A stretch of DNA of 32,184 nt, taken from Verrucomicrobiota bacterium. Its GTDB lineage: Bacteria > Verrucomicrobiota > Verrucomicrobiia > JAWXBN01. Within the stretch, counting starts at the first letter, position 1; each line of letters opens with the position of its first letter. The notes beneath the pieces are model-generated. The model saw only the letters and a program-made list of their open reading frames with translations. It was not told the origin of the DNA and did not search any database. The stretch spans positions 1-32,184 of the forward strand of contig JAWXBN010000007.1 in assembly GCA_034440155.1 (NCBI GenBank), in the 5' to 3' direction. This document shows, piece after piece, positions 13,723 to 21,574 of the stretch. The translations under genes and the position numbers were made by a program.

Positions 13723-13749
13723 AAGGAGATAAGGTTAAATGGGCTGATG
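13723..13749 (+). promoter_or_regulatory. Ribosome site and two-codon upstream ORF before the metal-binding lipoprotein-like gene
   Basis: AAGGAG (13723-13728) lies 10 bp before an ATG at 13739 that reads ATG GGC TGA. The stop of this ORF overlaps the real start (TGATG at 13745-13749). The spacing to the real ATG at 13747 is 18 bp, too long for direct use, though a weaker AAGG at 13731 could serve. The minimal ORF may couple or tune translation of the importer operon. This is inferred from spacing only. Confidence 0.4.
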
Positions 13750-14658
13750 AAAAAAATCCTATTCTTCACCTTCAGTCTTATATTCTCCTTGGCTTTTCTG
13801 TCAGCCGAACCGGTGAAAGTCGTTACCCTAAGCTCTGTCCTGTCGGATTTTGTGAAAAATGTGGGGGGTGACCGGGTTAAAGTCATAGACATGGTGAAGC
13901 CGGGTCAGGATCCCCATGAATTTAACCCCACCGTCATCCAAATGCGGGAGATGTCCGCGGCTCCCCTTATTTTTGCTTCGGGAAAAGGAATGGAAAATTA
14001 TCTCGGTAAATTAGAAGATACGAGCAAAGGCAAAACCCAGATCATTAATATCGGGGCAGGCATCCCTTCACAGTGGATTGAGCAGGGACAAGAGAAATGC
14101 GAAGGTCACGACCACGCAGGAACGGTCAAGGATGGTAAGTCCGAGGATCCTCATTGGTGGCACAGTATTCCCAATGCGATAAAGGCCACTGAAATCATCC
14201 GTGACGCCTTGATCTCTGCCGACCCGTCGCAGAAAGAGATTTTTACCAAAAATGCGAAGGATTATATTGCCCGGCTTAAAGACCTCCAGAAATGGGTCGA
14301 TGGCCAGATCGCGCAAATTCCTCGTGACAAAAGAATCTTGATCACGTCCCACGATGCCCTAGGTTATTTCGCCAAGGATTATGGATTTAAGATTCATTCA
14401 ATCGAAGGGGTCTCGACCAAAGACACGGCGACATCCAAACACATCGCAGAGTTAATCGCTGAAATCAAAAAGGAAGGGGTCAAAGCCATTTTTGCCGAAA
14501 ATATCAGTAATCCAAGGGTCCAAAAACAAATCGAAAAAGAAACAGGCGCAGTCCTCGCAGGCACCTTGTATGCAGATGGATTGGGCACGGGGGCGGAATC
14601 CACTTATATCGGTATGTATAAACATAATGTCTCGACAATTGTCGATGCGCTGAAATAA
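13747..14658 (+). CDS. Zinc/manganese ABC transporter substrate-binding protein (ZnuA/TroA family)
   Basis: The 303-residue protein has an N-terminal signal peptide (hydrophobic residues 4-20, likely cleavage near A20) and the cluster A-1 metal-binding fold. Probable ligands are H57 in DPHEF, H136 in DPHWW, H202 in SHDALGYF, E251 in FAENISNP and D277 in YADGLG. A short, modestly His-containing loop (CEGHDHAG, 118-125) sits where zinc-specific members have a longer His-rich loop. Zinc or manganese are the likely substrates and the sequence does not decide between them. It is first in a four-gene operon. No clear Zur or MntR box was identified in the 204-bp divergent spacer. Confidence 0.9.
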   Translation: MKKILFFTFSLIFSLAFLSAEPVKVVTLSSVLSDFVKNVGGDRVKVIDMVKPGQDPHEFNPTVIQMREMSAAPLIFASGKGMENYLGKLEDTSKGKTQIINIGAGIPSQWIEQGQEKCEGHDHAGTVKDGKSEDPHWWHSIPNAIKATEIIRDALISADPSQKEIFTKNAKDYIARLKDLQKWVDGQIAQIPRDKRILITSHDALGYFAKDYGFKIHSIEGVSTKDTATSKHIAELIAEIKKEGVKAIFAENISNPRVQKQIEKETGAVLAGTLYADGLGTGAESTYIGMYKHNVSTIVDALK

Positions 14659-14677
14659 TCACAGACCATCATACCAC

Positions 14678-15124
14678 ATGCGGGGTTCACCACTCATACA
14701 GGCCGTTATTGCGGCCTTTTTTATTCTGTTGCTGGCGTGGCCGGTTTACCGGGTGACCCGCCCTGCTCCCATTCCTGCTAGCCATGGACAAATCATCCCT
14801 CCACCAGCCGCAATGGTTTATCACCTTGAGATTTATTTTGGGGATGAACCCACCTTTTACACATTTGAGTACCTGGGCAAATTGCTTTTGGACAAGAGGC
14901 AGGCGAAAATGATCGACCGGAAACCCGGAGGGGAAATCATTGTCGGGCTACCCCCCACGATCACGGTCAAAGGCCTCGACTTGATGGGTGAGGTGAAATG
15001 GGCGGATACATCTCGCCGCCATGCTTTTGAGGTGAAGTTCATCGACGGCACTGGTGCCGTAGTGGCCGAACGTACCCTTTGGTCGGAGAACGGCAAATTT
15101 GAAGGAAGGATCTCCCTGCCATGA
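14678..15124 (+). CDS. Unknown membrane-anchored protein inside the metal ABC operon
   Basis: Not recognised. The 148-residue protein has one N-terminal hydrophobic helix (about residues 7-25) and a Pro-rich linker (APIPASHGQIIPPPA). A soluble, probably periplasmic beta-rich domain of about 100 residues follows (VYHLEIYFGDEPTFYTFEYL, later GLPPTITVKGLDLMGEVKWA). No Cys or His cluster suggests metal binding. It starts 19 bp after the substrate-binding gene. Its stop overlaps the start of the ATPase gene (ATGA at 15121-15124), so it is translationally coupled to the importer. A role in assembly, metal delivery or sensing is possible but unproven. Confidence 0.75.
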   Translation: MRGSPLIQAVIAAFFILLLAWPVYRVTRPAPIPASHGQIIPPPAAMVYHLEIYFGDEPTFYTFEYLGKLLLDKRQAKMIDRKPGGEIIVGLPPTITVKGLDLMGEVKWADTSRRHAFEVKFIDGTGAVVAERTLWSENGKFEGRISLP

Positions 15125-15885
15125 GCCATACGCATGTCAAACTAGAGGTGGAGGATTTAACCGTGTCTTATAACCGGATTCCTGCCATTCACCATATTGA
15201 TTTTGGCATTGGGGACAATCATTGTGTCGGGCTTTTCGGTCCGAATGGTGCCGGGAAATCCACCCTGCTGAAAGCCATTGCTGGGCTCGTACCATTAGAA
15301 ACCGGGCATGTGCATTTGAATGGTTGCAGTTACCACCACCACCACGGGGCTGCCGAGCACCACCGTCATAAGATTTGTTACCTCCCCCAGAAACTCGTTA
15401 TCGACCCTGATTTCCCTTTGACTGTCGAGGGGTTAGTCGAGATGGGCCGTTATACCGCTCTCGGGTGGCGGAAAAAATTCACCTCTCAAGACGCGCAAAT
15501 TGTCCAGCAAGCCCTTTCCGACATGGATTTGAAAGACATTGCCCACCGGCAAATCAGTGAATTATCCGGGGGCCAGCAACAAAGGGTTTTTATCGCGCGA
15601 GCCCTCACTCAGGAATCGATCGTGCTCCTGCTGGATGAACCCTTTGCCGGGCTGGATAAGAATTCCCAAGCCTCCTTGGGCAAGACATTCCGGCGGCTCA
15701 GGGAACTGGGCAAATTATTGATCGTTTCCCATCATGACTTAAATCAAGCTGGGGATTTTTTCGACCATGCGATTTTACTCAATGGTGAATTAATCTCGTG
15801 CGGGCCGGTGGCAGACGCACTCAATGAAGAAAATATAACGAAGGCCTATCATACAAGGATCTTTTCGGGGGAGCACGTGTCATGA
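15121..15885 (+). CDS. Metal ABC transporter ATP-binding protein (ZnuC/MntB type) with His-rich insertion
   Basis: The 254-residue ATPase shows Walker A GPNGAGKST (40-48), the Q-loop in YLPQK (87-91), the signature LSGGQQQR, Walker B VLLLDEP, the D-loop AGLD and the switch His in IVSHHD. These place it as the energy-coupling subunit of the manganese/zinc importer family. Unusually, the segment before the Q-loop is His-rich (about 72-83, seven His in twelve residues). This is a place where a metal could bind near the nucleotide site. The N-terminus also has SHTH. The gene overlaps its neighbours by 4 bp on both sides (ATGA), which implies tight stoichiometry. Confidence 0.93.
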   Translation: MSHTHVKLEVEDLTVSYNRIPAIHHIDFGIGDNHCVGLFGPNGAGKSTLLKAIAGLVPLETGHVHLNGCSYHHHHGAAEHHRHKICYLPQKLVIDPDFPLTVEGLVEMGRYTALGWRKKFTSQDAQIVQQALSDMDLKDIAHRQISELSGGQQQRVFIARALTQESIVLLLDEPFAGLDKNSQASLGKTFRRLRELGKLLIVSHHDLNQAGDFFDHAILLNGELISCGPVADALNEENITKAYHTRIFSGEHVS

Positions 15886-16769
15886 ATTGGTTGATTGAAC
15901 CATTCCACTACGATTTTATGCAACGGGCACTTTTGACCTGCCTGATGGTGGGGTTTACCTGCGGGTTCATGAGTGTCTTTATCATATTACGCCGGTTAGC
16001 CCTGACGATCGATTCGTTATCCCACGCGCTGCTACCGGGGCTGGCCTTATCGGTTGTTTTTTTCGGGCTGGGTTCCATTGCTCTTTTTGCCGGGGGCCTG
16101 ATTGCCGCCCTATTTGTCGCGGTCGGGGGCGAGGTGATTTACCGCTGTAGCCGGGTCAAACACGACACGGCCGTGGGCATCCTCTGTGCATTTTCTTTTG
16201 CGATCGGGGTGATTATTATTTATGTATTCAAGAATGATATCCGTGTCGACCTCATGCATTACCTTTTTGGTAATGTCCTGGGTGTATCGGACTCCGACCT
16301 CTGGGTGCAATTTGCGACAATGCTGGTGATTGTCCCCACCATGGTCGTGCTCCAGCGGCCGGTTCTCCTTACCTTGTTTGAAAGTTCCATCGCCTCCAGT
16401 ATTGGGATCCACACCCGGGCGCTGAATTTCCTGATCGTGATTTTTATGGTGTGCACCGTCCTGTCTGCCCTGCAGACAGTGGGTTTGACCCTGAGCCTCG
16501 GGCTGATGGTCGCCCCGGCGGCGACGCTTTATCTTTTTTCGAATTCCGTCCGGTTCCTCATGTGGGGTGGGGCGGTGATCGGGGCATTGGGTTCTGCCGC
16601 CGGGCTCTGGTTATCTTATTGGATCGAGGCTCCTGCCGGCCCCTGCATGGTTCTGGTCATTGCCGGTATTTTCCTTTTGGCTGTGGTTTTCAGCCCGAAA
16701 TATGGCGTCATCCGTTTTTTCCTCCACAGTAAACACCGCCATGAAGAGTCGCTCAAGAGATGGCAATAA
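15882..16769 (+). CDS. Metal ABC transporter permease (ZnuB/MntC type)
   Basis: This 295-residue protein has about eight hydrophobic helices and belongs to the ABC-3 permease family. The family region DSLSHALLPGLALS follows the first helix pair, and SALQTVGLTLSLGLMVAPAATL lies in the second half. The C-terminal tail is short and His/Lys-rich (HSKHRHEESLKRWQ). It forms the membrane pore of the importer with the upstream SBP and ATPase. It overlaps the ATPase gene by 4 bp and is the last gene of the operon, with the terminator about 100 bp downstream. Confidence 0.92.
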   Translation: MNWLIEPFHYDFMQRALLTCLMVGFTCGFMSVFIILRRLALTIDSLSHALLPGLALSVVFFGLGSIALFAGGLIAALFVAVGGEVIYRCSRVKHDTAVGILCAFSFAIGVIIIYVFKNDIRVDLMHYLFGNVLGVSDSDLWVQFATMLVIVPTMVVLQRPVLLTLFESSIASSIGIHTRALNFLIVIFMVCTVLSALQTVGLTLSLGLMVAPAATLYLFSNSVRFLMWGGAVIGALGSAAGLWLSYWIEAPAGPCMVLVIAGIFLLAVVFSPKYGVIRFFLHSKHRHEESLKRWQ

Positions 16770-16867
16770 AGCATCCCCCGTACACAAGGCAGCCAAGGGG
16801 AATATTTCATCCAGAGGGCCTCTGTAAAAACTGCTTTGTAATCAGGCTCTATACAATTTACGCAATA

Positions 16868-16899
16868 AAAAAGCGTGTCTGGTGACAGACACGCTTTTT
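16868..16899. terminator. Strong bidirectional-type intrinsic terminator
   Basis: AAAAAGCGTGTCTG and CAGACACGCTTTTT form a perfect 14-bp stem closed by a GTGA (GNRA-type) loop. T-runs are present in both orientations. It lies between the convergent metal-importer operon and glnII, so it probably ends both transcripts. Confidence 0.88.
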
Positions 16900-16951
16900 G
16901 TAGTTCATGCGGCCTCACGGGACCGCAGAGCAAATTGTTTTGGACGGCGAT

Positions 16952-17971
16952 TTACTTGGTCGGGACCGTGGCAATCGTCTTGAGGATACGGGAGGCGATT
17001 TGGTAGGGGTCGCCTTGTGAATTTGGACGGCGATCTTCGAGGTAACCTTTGTAATCGCTATTTTTGAAGCTGTGCGGGACACGGATAGAGGCTCCACGAT
17101 CAGCGAGACCATGGCTGAATTTATCAATGGATTGTGTCTCATGGAGACCGGTCAAACGCATGTGGTTATCAGGCCCGTAAACGGCGATGTGCTCTTCTTT
17201 AAACTTGTCGAAGGCAGCCATGAGTTTTTCGAAGTATTCTTTACCGCCCACCGTACGCATAAACTCCGTGGAGAAATTTGAATGCATGCCTGAACCGTTC
17301 CAGTCAGTGGCCCCGAGGGGTTTACAATGGTATTGGACAGTCACGCAGTATTTTTCACAAAGGCGGGAGAGGAGGTAACGGGCGACCCAGACCTCGTCGG
17401 CGGCGCTTTTGGAGCCTTTACCAAAGATTTGGAATTCCCATTGGCCTTTGGCGACTTCAGCATTGATTCCTTCATGGTTGATCCCGGCGTCGAGACAGAT
17501 GTCGATATGTTCTTCGACGATTTTGCGGGCGATATCACCGACGTTTTCAAAACCGACACCGGTATAATAAGGTCCTTGAGGAGCGGGATACCCGTCTTTA
17601 GGGAAACCAAGGGGACGGCCGTCCTGATAAAGGAAATATTCTTGCTCAAATCCAAACCATGCACCGGGATCGTCGAGAACGGTGGCGCGGGAGTTTGTAA
17701 TATGGGGAGTGACACCATCGGGCATCATGACTTCACTCATGATGAGCACACCATTTTTGCGGGTGGAGTCAGGGAAAACGGCCACGGGCTTGAGCATACA
17801 GTCCGAGCTTCTTCCTTCAGCCTGTTGAGTCGAGCTTCCGTCGAAGCCCCACATGGGCAATTCTTCAAGCTTCGGGAAGCTGGAGAATTCTTTAATCTGG
17901 GTTTTGCTGCGCAGGCTAGGAACGGGTTTGTACCCATCGAGCCAGATGTATTCGAGTTTGTATTTTGCCAT
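16952..17971 (-). CDS. glnII: Glutamine synthetase, GSII (eukaryotic-like) type
   Basis: Glutamine synthetase joins ammonium and glutamate using ATP. The 339-residue length and the motifs identify the GSII class, not the usual GSI of about 470 residues. Motifs are WGFDGSSTQQAEGRSSD in the beta-grasp domain, FGFEQEYFL, PQGPYYTGVG, GQWEFQ, DWNGSGMHSNFST and ADRGASIRVP. GSII has no GSI-style adenylylation loop, so control must be by expression or another route. The start at 17971 has no clear ribosome site. A near-consensus sigma54 promoter lies about 100 bp upstream. It is divergent from the kinase gene and lies in the same locus as glnB. Very confident. Confidence 0.96.
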   Translation of the reverse strand: MAKYKLEYIWLDGYKPVPSLRSKTQIKEFSSFPKLEELPMWGFDGSSTQQAEGRSSDCMLKPVAVFPDSTRKNGVLIMSEVMMPDGVTPHITNSRATVLDDPGAWFGFEQEYFLYQDGRPLGFPKDGYPAPQGPYYTGVGFENVGDIARKIVEEHIDICLDAGINHEGINAEVAKGQWEFQIFGKGSKSAADEVWVARYLLSRLCEKYCVTVQYHCKPLGATDWNGSGMHSNFSTEFMRTVGGKEYFEKLMAAFDKFKEEHIAVYGPDNHMRLTGLHETQSIDKFSHGLADRGASIRVPHSFKNSDYKGYLEDRRPNSQGDPYQIASRILKTIATVPTK

Positions 17972-18066
17972 AAATATTTGAATGATGTTTAGGTTTTTGT
18001 CTTTGGTTGTGTGATTAAATCATCAAATACCGTGAAGGCAAGTGACGAGTCATCTTTTGACTAATA

Positions 18067-18084
18067 CAGCAATTAGCATGCCAA
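18067..18084 (-). promoter_or_regulatory. Sigma54 (RpoN) promoter of glnII
   Basis: The minus strand reads TTGGCATGCTAATTGCTG. GG and GC are exactly 10 bp apart, and the match to the TTGGCACG-N4-TTGCT consensus is nearly full. The predicted start is near 18057, giving a leader of about 85 nt to the ATG. No rpoN or ntrC gene is in the window. An enhancer-binding site should lie further upstream, but no clear NtrC site was seen. Confidence 0.75.
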
Positions 18085-18163
18085 CTTAAAAGTAAATTAT
18101 TGCAATTTTTTAAAAATAATAATCCAGGAGGCATTTTTTATAAGTAACTATTTATAAGATATT

Positions 18164-18169
18164 TATAAT
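18164..18169 (+). promoter_or_regulatory. Possible -10 element for the kinase-phosphatase pair
   Basis: A perfect TATAAT lies 54 bp before the GTG start of the kinase gene, in AT-rich DNA. No convincing -35 hexamer is found at 16-18 bp, so it is a weak prediction. If right, the pair has a housekeeping-type promoter while the flanking nitrogen genes use sigma54. Confidence 0.3.
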
Positions 18170-18222
18170 TTACCTGAATAAATGGAATTCCCTAAACACA
18201 GGCTTGCAGGAGGGCATCCTTA

Positions 18223-18678
18223 GTGGCAGCTTGGGTGGAATCCATGCATGAAATTAAAGATACTCAGAGGGCTCTCGTCAGGATTGGTTACGACGGCAGG
18301 GTTCATAAAACTTTCCGGGGGCCTTATGCGGCGGAACGTTTCAAAAATGAAGTTCAAATCCTGAAGTATCTAGAAAAGAAAAAATGTGAATTTGTCCCGC
18401 GATTGCTGGAGATGGATGAAGAAAATCTTTACATGGTCACGACAAATTGCGGGGGGCGCGTGGAAATCATGGGTGAGGGAAGAGTTAAAGAGATTTTTGC
18501 GGAACTCGAAAGTTACGGAGTCCGGCATGACGACCCATTCCTGCGGAATATCACCTACCTCACCTCAGACGGGCGGTTTTGTGTGATCGATTTCGAGTTT
18601 GCATGCATCACCGACGATCCCGGATACGTTTCGCCCTTTCCAAAAGAATTGCTCGAGAAGCTGGACAATAAAGTATGA
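18223..18678 (+). CDS. Minimal protein-kinase-like protein (151 aa)
   Basis: The short protein keeps the kinase catalytic elements in order. K29 (VHKTF) fits the beta-3 lysine and E43 (FKNEVQIL) the helix-C glutamate. H102-D103-D104 with N109 (RHDDPFLRN) has the same spacing as HRDxxxxN, and D123 (VIDFEFA) fits the DFG aspartate. The glycine loop is poor and almost nothing follows the activation segment, so the C-lobe is truncated, as in Bud32/RIO or Kdo-kinase-like small kinases. The GTG start at 18223 is chosen because AGGAGGG lies 8 bp before it; the later ATG at 18244 has no such site. The stop overlaps the PP2C start (ATGA), so the two are coupled. Target unknown; PII or GSII are candidates by location. 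Confidence 0.78.
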   Translation: MAAWVESMHEIKDTQRALVRIGYDGRVHKTFRGPYAAERFKNEVQILKYLEKKKCEFVPRLLEMDEENLYMVTTNCGGRVEIMGEGRVKEIFAELESYGVRHDDPFLRNITYLTSDGRFCVIDFEFACITDDPGYVSPFPKELLEKLDNKV

Positions 18679-19511
18679 GTGACCAAGGAATGATTATGCA
18701 AAGAGTGGCTTGGTCGGGGATGACTCACCCGGGGCGGTTCCGGCAAAATAATGAAGACACCTTTCTTGCGTTAAATTTTGATGCCCGCGAAGTCCGGCAC
18801 TTGGGTAAGATCGGGGAAGGTTCGCTGGAAGGGTCTGATTATGTTTTTGCCGTCAGTGACGGGATGGGCGGGGCGAATTCCGGGGAATTCGCCAGCCGGA
18901 TCGCCGTGGATAAAATCACGAAGCTCCTACCAAAGAGTTTTGCGTTTTCGAATTGGAAGATCGATATGGGATTCTACGATATATTGAGTGAACTCTTTAG
19001 CCGCATCCATGATGAGATGCTGGTGATGGGACAGAATTATGAGGAATGTGTGGGGATGGGGGCGACATTGAGCCTGGGATGGTTCACCCCGGGGAAAATG
19101 TATTTTTCACATATCGGGGACAGCCGGATCTATCATGTGCCCGCGGACGGGAAAATGATCCAGCTCACCCATGATCATAGTCACGTGGGGTATTTGCGGC
19201 GACAGGGTAAACTCACCGAGCGGGAAGCGCGTAATCACCCGCGGGGCTCGATCCTGAATCAATCCCTCGGGGCCGGGCACCAATTCCTCGATCCCCATAT
19301 CGGGACCGTGGAGACACAAGCTGGGGATACTTTTGTATTTTGCACAGATGGTGTGGTGGACGGTATATGGGACCATTATTTGGAGGACCTGGCGAGAATG
19401 CCCGTGGGTGGGGATCAATATTCCACAATCGCTCAGAGGTTAGTGGAGACTGCCGTCAGTGAGTCAGGCAAGGATAATGCCACAGCTGTGGTCGTGCAAA
19501 TATCCGTGTAG
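18675..19511 (+). CDS. PP2C-family serine/threonine phosphatase
   Basis: The 278-residue protein has the ordered PP2C (PPM) motifs: HPGRFRQNNEDTF (metal-binding E27/D28), VSDGMGG (D62), GATLSLGW, IGDSRIY, QLTHDHSH, FCTDGVVD and KDNATAVVV. All metal-ligand aspartates appear intact, so it should be an active Mn/Mg-dependent phosphatase. There is no membrane segment or sensor domain, so it is probably cytosolic. It overlaps the kinase gene by 4 bp and ends 15 bp from the stop of the convergent glnB. In cyanobacteria, PphA of this family removes phosphate from PII Ser49. A similar role here is an inference from location. Confidence 0.92.
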   Translation: MSDQGMIMQRVAWSGMTHPGRFRQNNEDTFLALNFDAREVRHLGKIGEGSLEGSDYVFAVSDGMGGANSGEFASRIAVDKITKLLPKSFAFSNWKIDMGFYDILSELFSRIHDEMLVMGQNYEECVGMGATLSLGWFTPGKMYFSHIGDSRIYHVPADGKMIQLTHDHSHVGYLRRQGKLTEREARNHPRGSILNQSLGAGHQFLDPHIGTVETQAGDTFVFCTDGVVDGIWDHYLEDLARMPVGGDQYSTIAQRLVETAVSESGKDNATAVVVQISV

Positions 19512-19526
19512 TGCTCGGAAATGGAG

Positions 19527-19874
<348 letters not shown>

Positions 19875-19885
19875 TTATAAGTAAA

Positions 19886-19903
19886 AAGCATATCCTGTGC
19901 CAA
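19886..19903 (-). promoter_or_regulatory. Sigma54 (RpoN) promoter of glnB
   Basis: The minus strand reads TTGGCACAGGATATGCTT. GG and GC are exactly 10 bp apart and the -24 half is a perfect TTGGCAC. The predicted start is near 19876, only about 11 nt before the ATG, and no ribosome site fits in that leader. Confidence 0.75.
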
Positions 19904-20012
19904 ATGCAGGTTGCTTCGGGATTATTAGGGATATTGCTCCCCTGTATGTAGCTTCAAACGGCCCCCATAGCAAAGCATGGTTCTCTTTTTTCTCGGGAAT
20001 TTAGGATCATTC

Positions 20013-20039
20013 AGGTATTTTTTTACCTAATAAAGGTAA
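20013..20039. promoter_or_regulatory. Candidate operator with three phased AGGTA half-sites
   Basis: AGGTA (20013-20017), TTACCT (20023-20028) and AGGTAA (20034-20039) alternate in orientation at 10-11 bp steps. The last two form a perfect 6-5-6 inverted repeat. Helical phasing suggests binding of a regulator between glnB and the desaturase gene. The regulator is unknown. Confidence 0.4.
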
Positions 20040-20134
20040 GGTGCTCGGGTGGCGATCAAGACACGAGTTTCTTGTAGAGGTATCCTGACGACGTCGCAGA
20101 GAAGAAATGAAAATATCGTGCTGAAATGTATAGA

Positions 20135-20173
20135 TTGATTTAGGTCAATTATTTTGGTAGTTATGCATAGATT
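20135..20173 (+). promoter_or_regulatory. FNR/CRP-family site with downstream -10 before the desaturase gene
   Basis: TTGAT-TTAG-GTCAA (20135-20148) differs from the FNR consensus TTGAT-N4-ATCAA by one base. A TAGATT -10 candidate lies at 20168-20173. The spacing is 2-3 bp shorter than a standard class II promoter. A start near 20180 would leave only a few bases before the ATG at 20183, i.e. a near-leaderless mRNA, and no ribosome site is visible. Oxygen or redox control is inferred. Confidence 0.5.
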
Positions 20174-20182
20174 ATCCCCATC

Positions 20183-21574
20183 ATGAAAACAGTTACCCCC
20201 CTTAAAGATTATAGTCTCCTCGGACCGGAAGCCAAACGTGCAGAAGAACGGGGACTTTCCTCGGCAGACTGGTATATGACCCCGATTCCCCGTGAACGCA
20301 TGAAAGAACTCATGCAACGCCGCAACTGGCCGGCCATCCGGGATACAATTATTTGGTTCGCCGCGATCATCGCGGTTGGATGGCTGGGTTATTACACTTG
20401 GATCTCGTGGTGGTCGATTCCGGTTTTCCTGATTTACGGCGCCCTTTTTGCTTCAGCATCCGATTCACGCTGGCATGAATGTGGCCATGGAACCGCTTTT
20501 AAGAGCAAGTGGATGAATGATGTGATTTACGAAATGGCCTCATTTATGGTTTTGCGCGAATCCGTGCCCTGGAGATGGAGCCATCAAAGACATCATACGG
20601 ACACGATTATTGTGGGGCGTGATCCGGAGTTACTTTTCCAGCGCCCGCCTGACTTGAAAGGAATTGTTATGGGGGTATTTAATATCAAGGGCGGGATACA
20701 CGAACTTAAAAATATTTTTTATCATGCGGGTGGAAATGTTTCCGAAGTCGAAAAAACATACATTCCTGAGAGTGAATGGCCAAAGGTCGTCCGGAATGCC
20801 CGGATTTTTGTCACGATTTATATCGCTACGATTGTCGCAGCGCTCTGGATGAAAAGTTTCTTGCCCTTGATGTATATCATTCTCCCCGGCTTTTACGGGG
20901 CTTGGCATATGTTGCTGACCGGGATGACCCAACATGCTGCCCTCGCTGAAGACGTTCTCGATCACCGGTTGAATTGCCGCACGGTTTATATGAATCCTAT
21001 TTCGAGTTTCCTCTACTGGAATATGCAGTATCACGTGGAGCATCACATGTTCCCGATGGTCCCCTATTATAATCTCCCCGCCCTGCACAAGGAAGTGCTT
21101 TATGATACACCCAGACCGTATTCCGGATTCTGGGAAGCATACAAAGAAATCATTCCCGCCCTCTGGCGACAATCGAAGGATCCGACTTATTTTGTCGAAC
21201 GCACATTGCCCCCGTCTGCCCATCCTATTCTTGAAAAAACAGCGCAAGAACATAAGGTGCACGAAGGCTGGGTCGAGGCGGCCAAGGTGACTGAGATTCC
21301 AGAAGGTGACGTGATCCGTTTTGATTATGGTCCACGCACTTTCGCTCTTTACCATGGTAATGACGGGAAATTCTATGCGACTGACGGACTTTGTACACAT
21401 GGACGTGTCCACCTTTCCGGAGGATTGGTGATGGGTAATATCATCGAGTGCCCCAAACACAACGGATGTTTTGATTTCACCAATGGCGAAACCAAACGCC
21501 CACCGGTAAAAAAGAATCTCACCACATTCCCGGTCAAGGTGGAGGACGACAAAGTCTTTGTACAAATCGCCTAA
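20183..21574 (+). CDS. Membrane fatty-acid-desaturase-type oxygenase fused to a Rieske [2Fe-2S] domain
   Basis: The 463-residue protein has the three histidine boxes of membrane di-iron desaturases/hydroxylases: HECGH (98-102), HQRHH (134-138) and HVEHH (284-288). Hydrophobic helices lie near 52-92 and 205-245. A linker leads to a C-terminal Rieske-type ferredoxin (about 362-463) with CTH (404-406) and CPKH (423-426). The protein therefore carries its own electron donor. The nearest known theme is the separate MocD/MocE pair of rhizobia (oxygenase plus ferredoxin), here in one chain. The substrate could be an acyl chain or another hydrocarbon-like molecule; this is not decided by sequence. 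It needs oxygen and iron, which fits the FNR-type site upstream. It has its own promoter region and no partner gene nearby. Confidence 0.88.
   Translation: MKTVTPLKDYSLLGPEAKRAEERGLSSADWYMTPIPRERMKELMQRRNWPAIRDTIIWFAAIIAVGWLGYYTWISWWSIPVFLIYGALFASASDSRWHECGHGTAFKSKWMNDVIYEMASFMVLRESVPWRWSHQRHHTDTIIVGRDPELLFQRPPDLKGIVMGVFNIKGGIHELKNIFYHAGGNVSEVEKTYIPESEWPKVVRNARIFVTIYIATIVAALWMKSFLPLMYIILPGFYGAWHMLLTGMTQHAALAEDVLDHRLNCRTVYMNPISSFLYWNMQYHVEHHMFPMVPYYNLPALHKEVLYDTPRPYSGFWEAYKEIIPALWRQSKDPTYFVERTLPPSAHPILEKTAQEHKVHEGWVEAAKVTEIPEGDVIRFDYGPRTFALYHGNDGKFYATDGLCTHGRVHLSGGLVMGNIIECPKHNGCFDFTNGETKRPPVKKNLTTFPVKVEDDKVFVQIA

Noticed and set aside
13690-13746. Sigma70 promoter or Zur/MntR box before the metal importer operon
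   Set aside because: A TACAAT -10 is present, but no -35 at a proper distance and no convincing palindrome were found.
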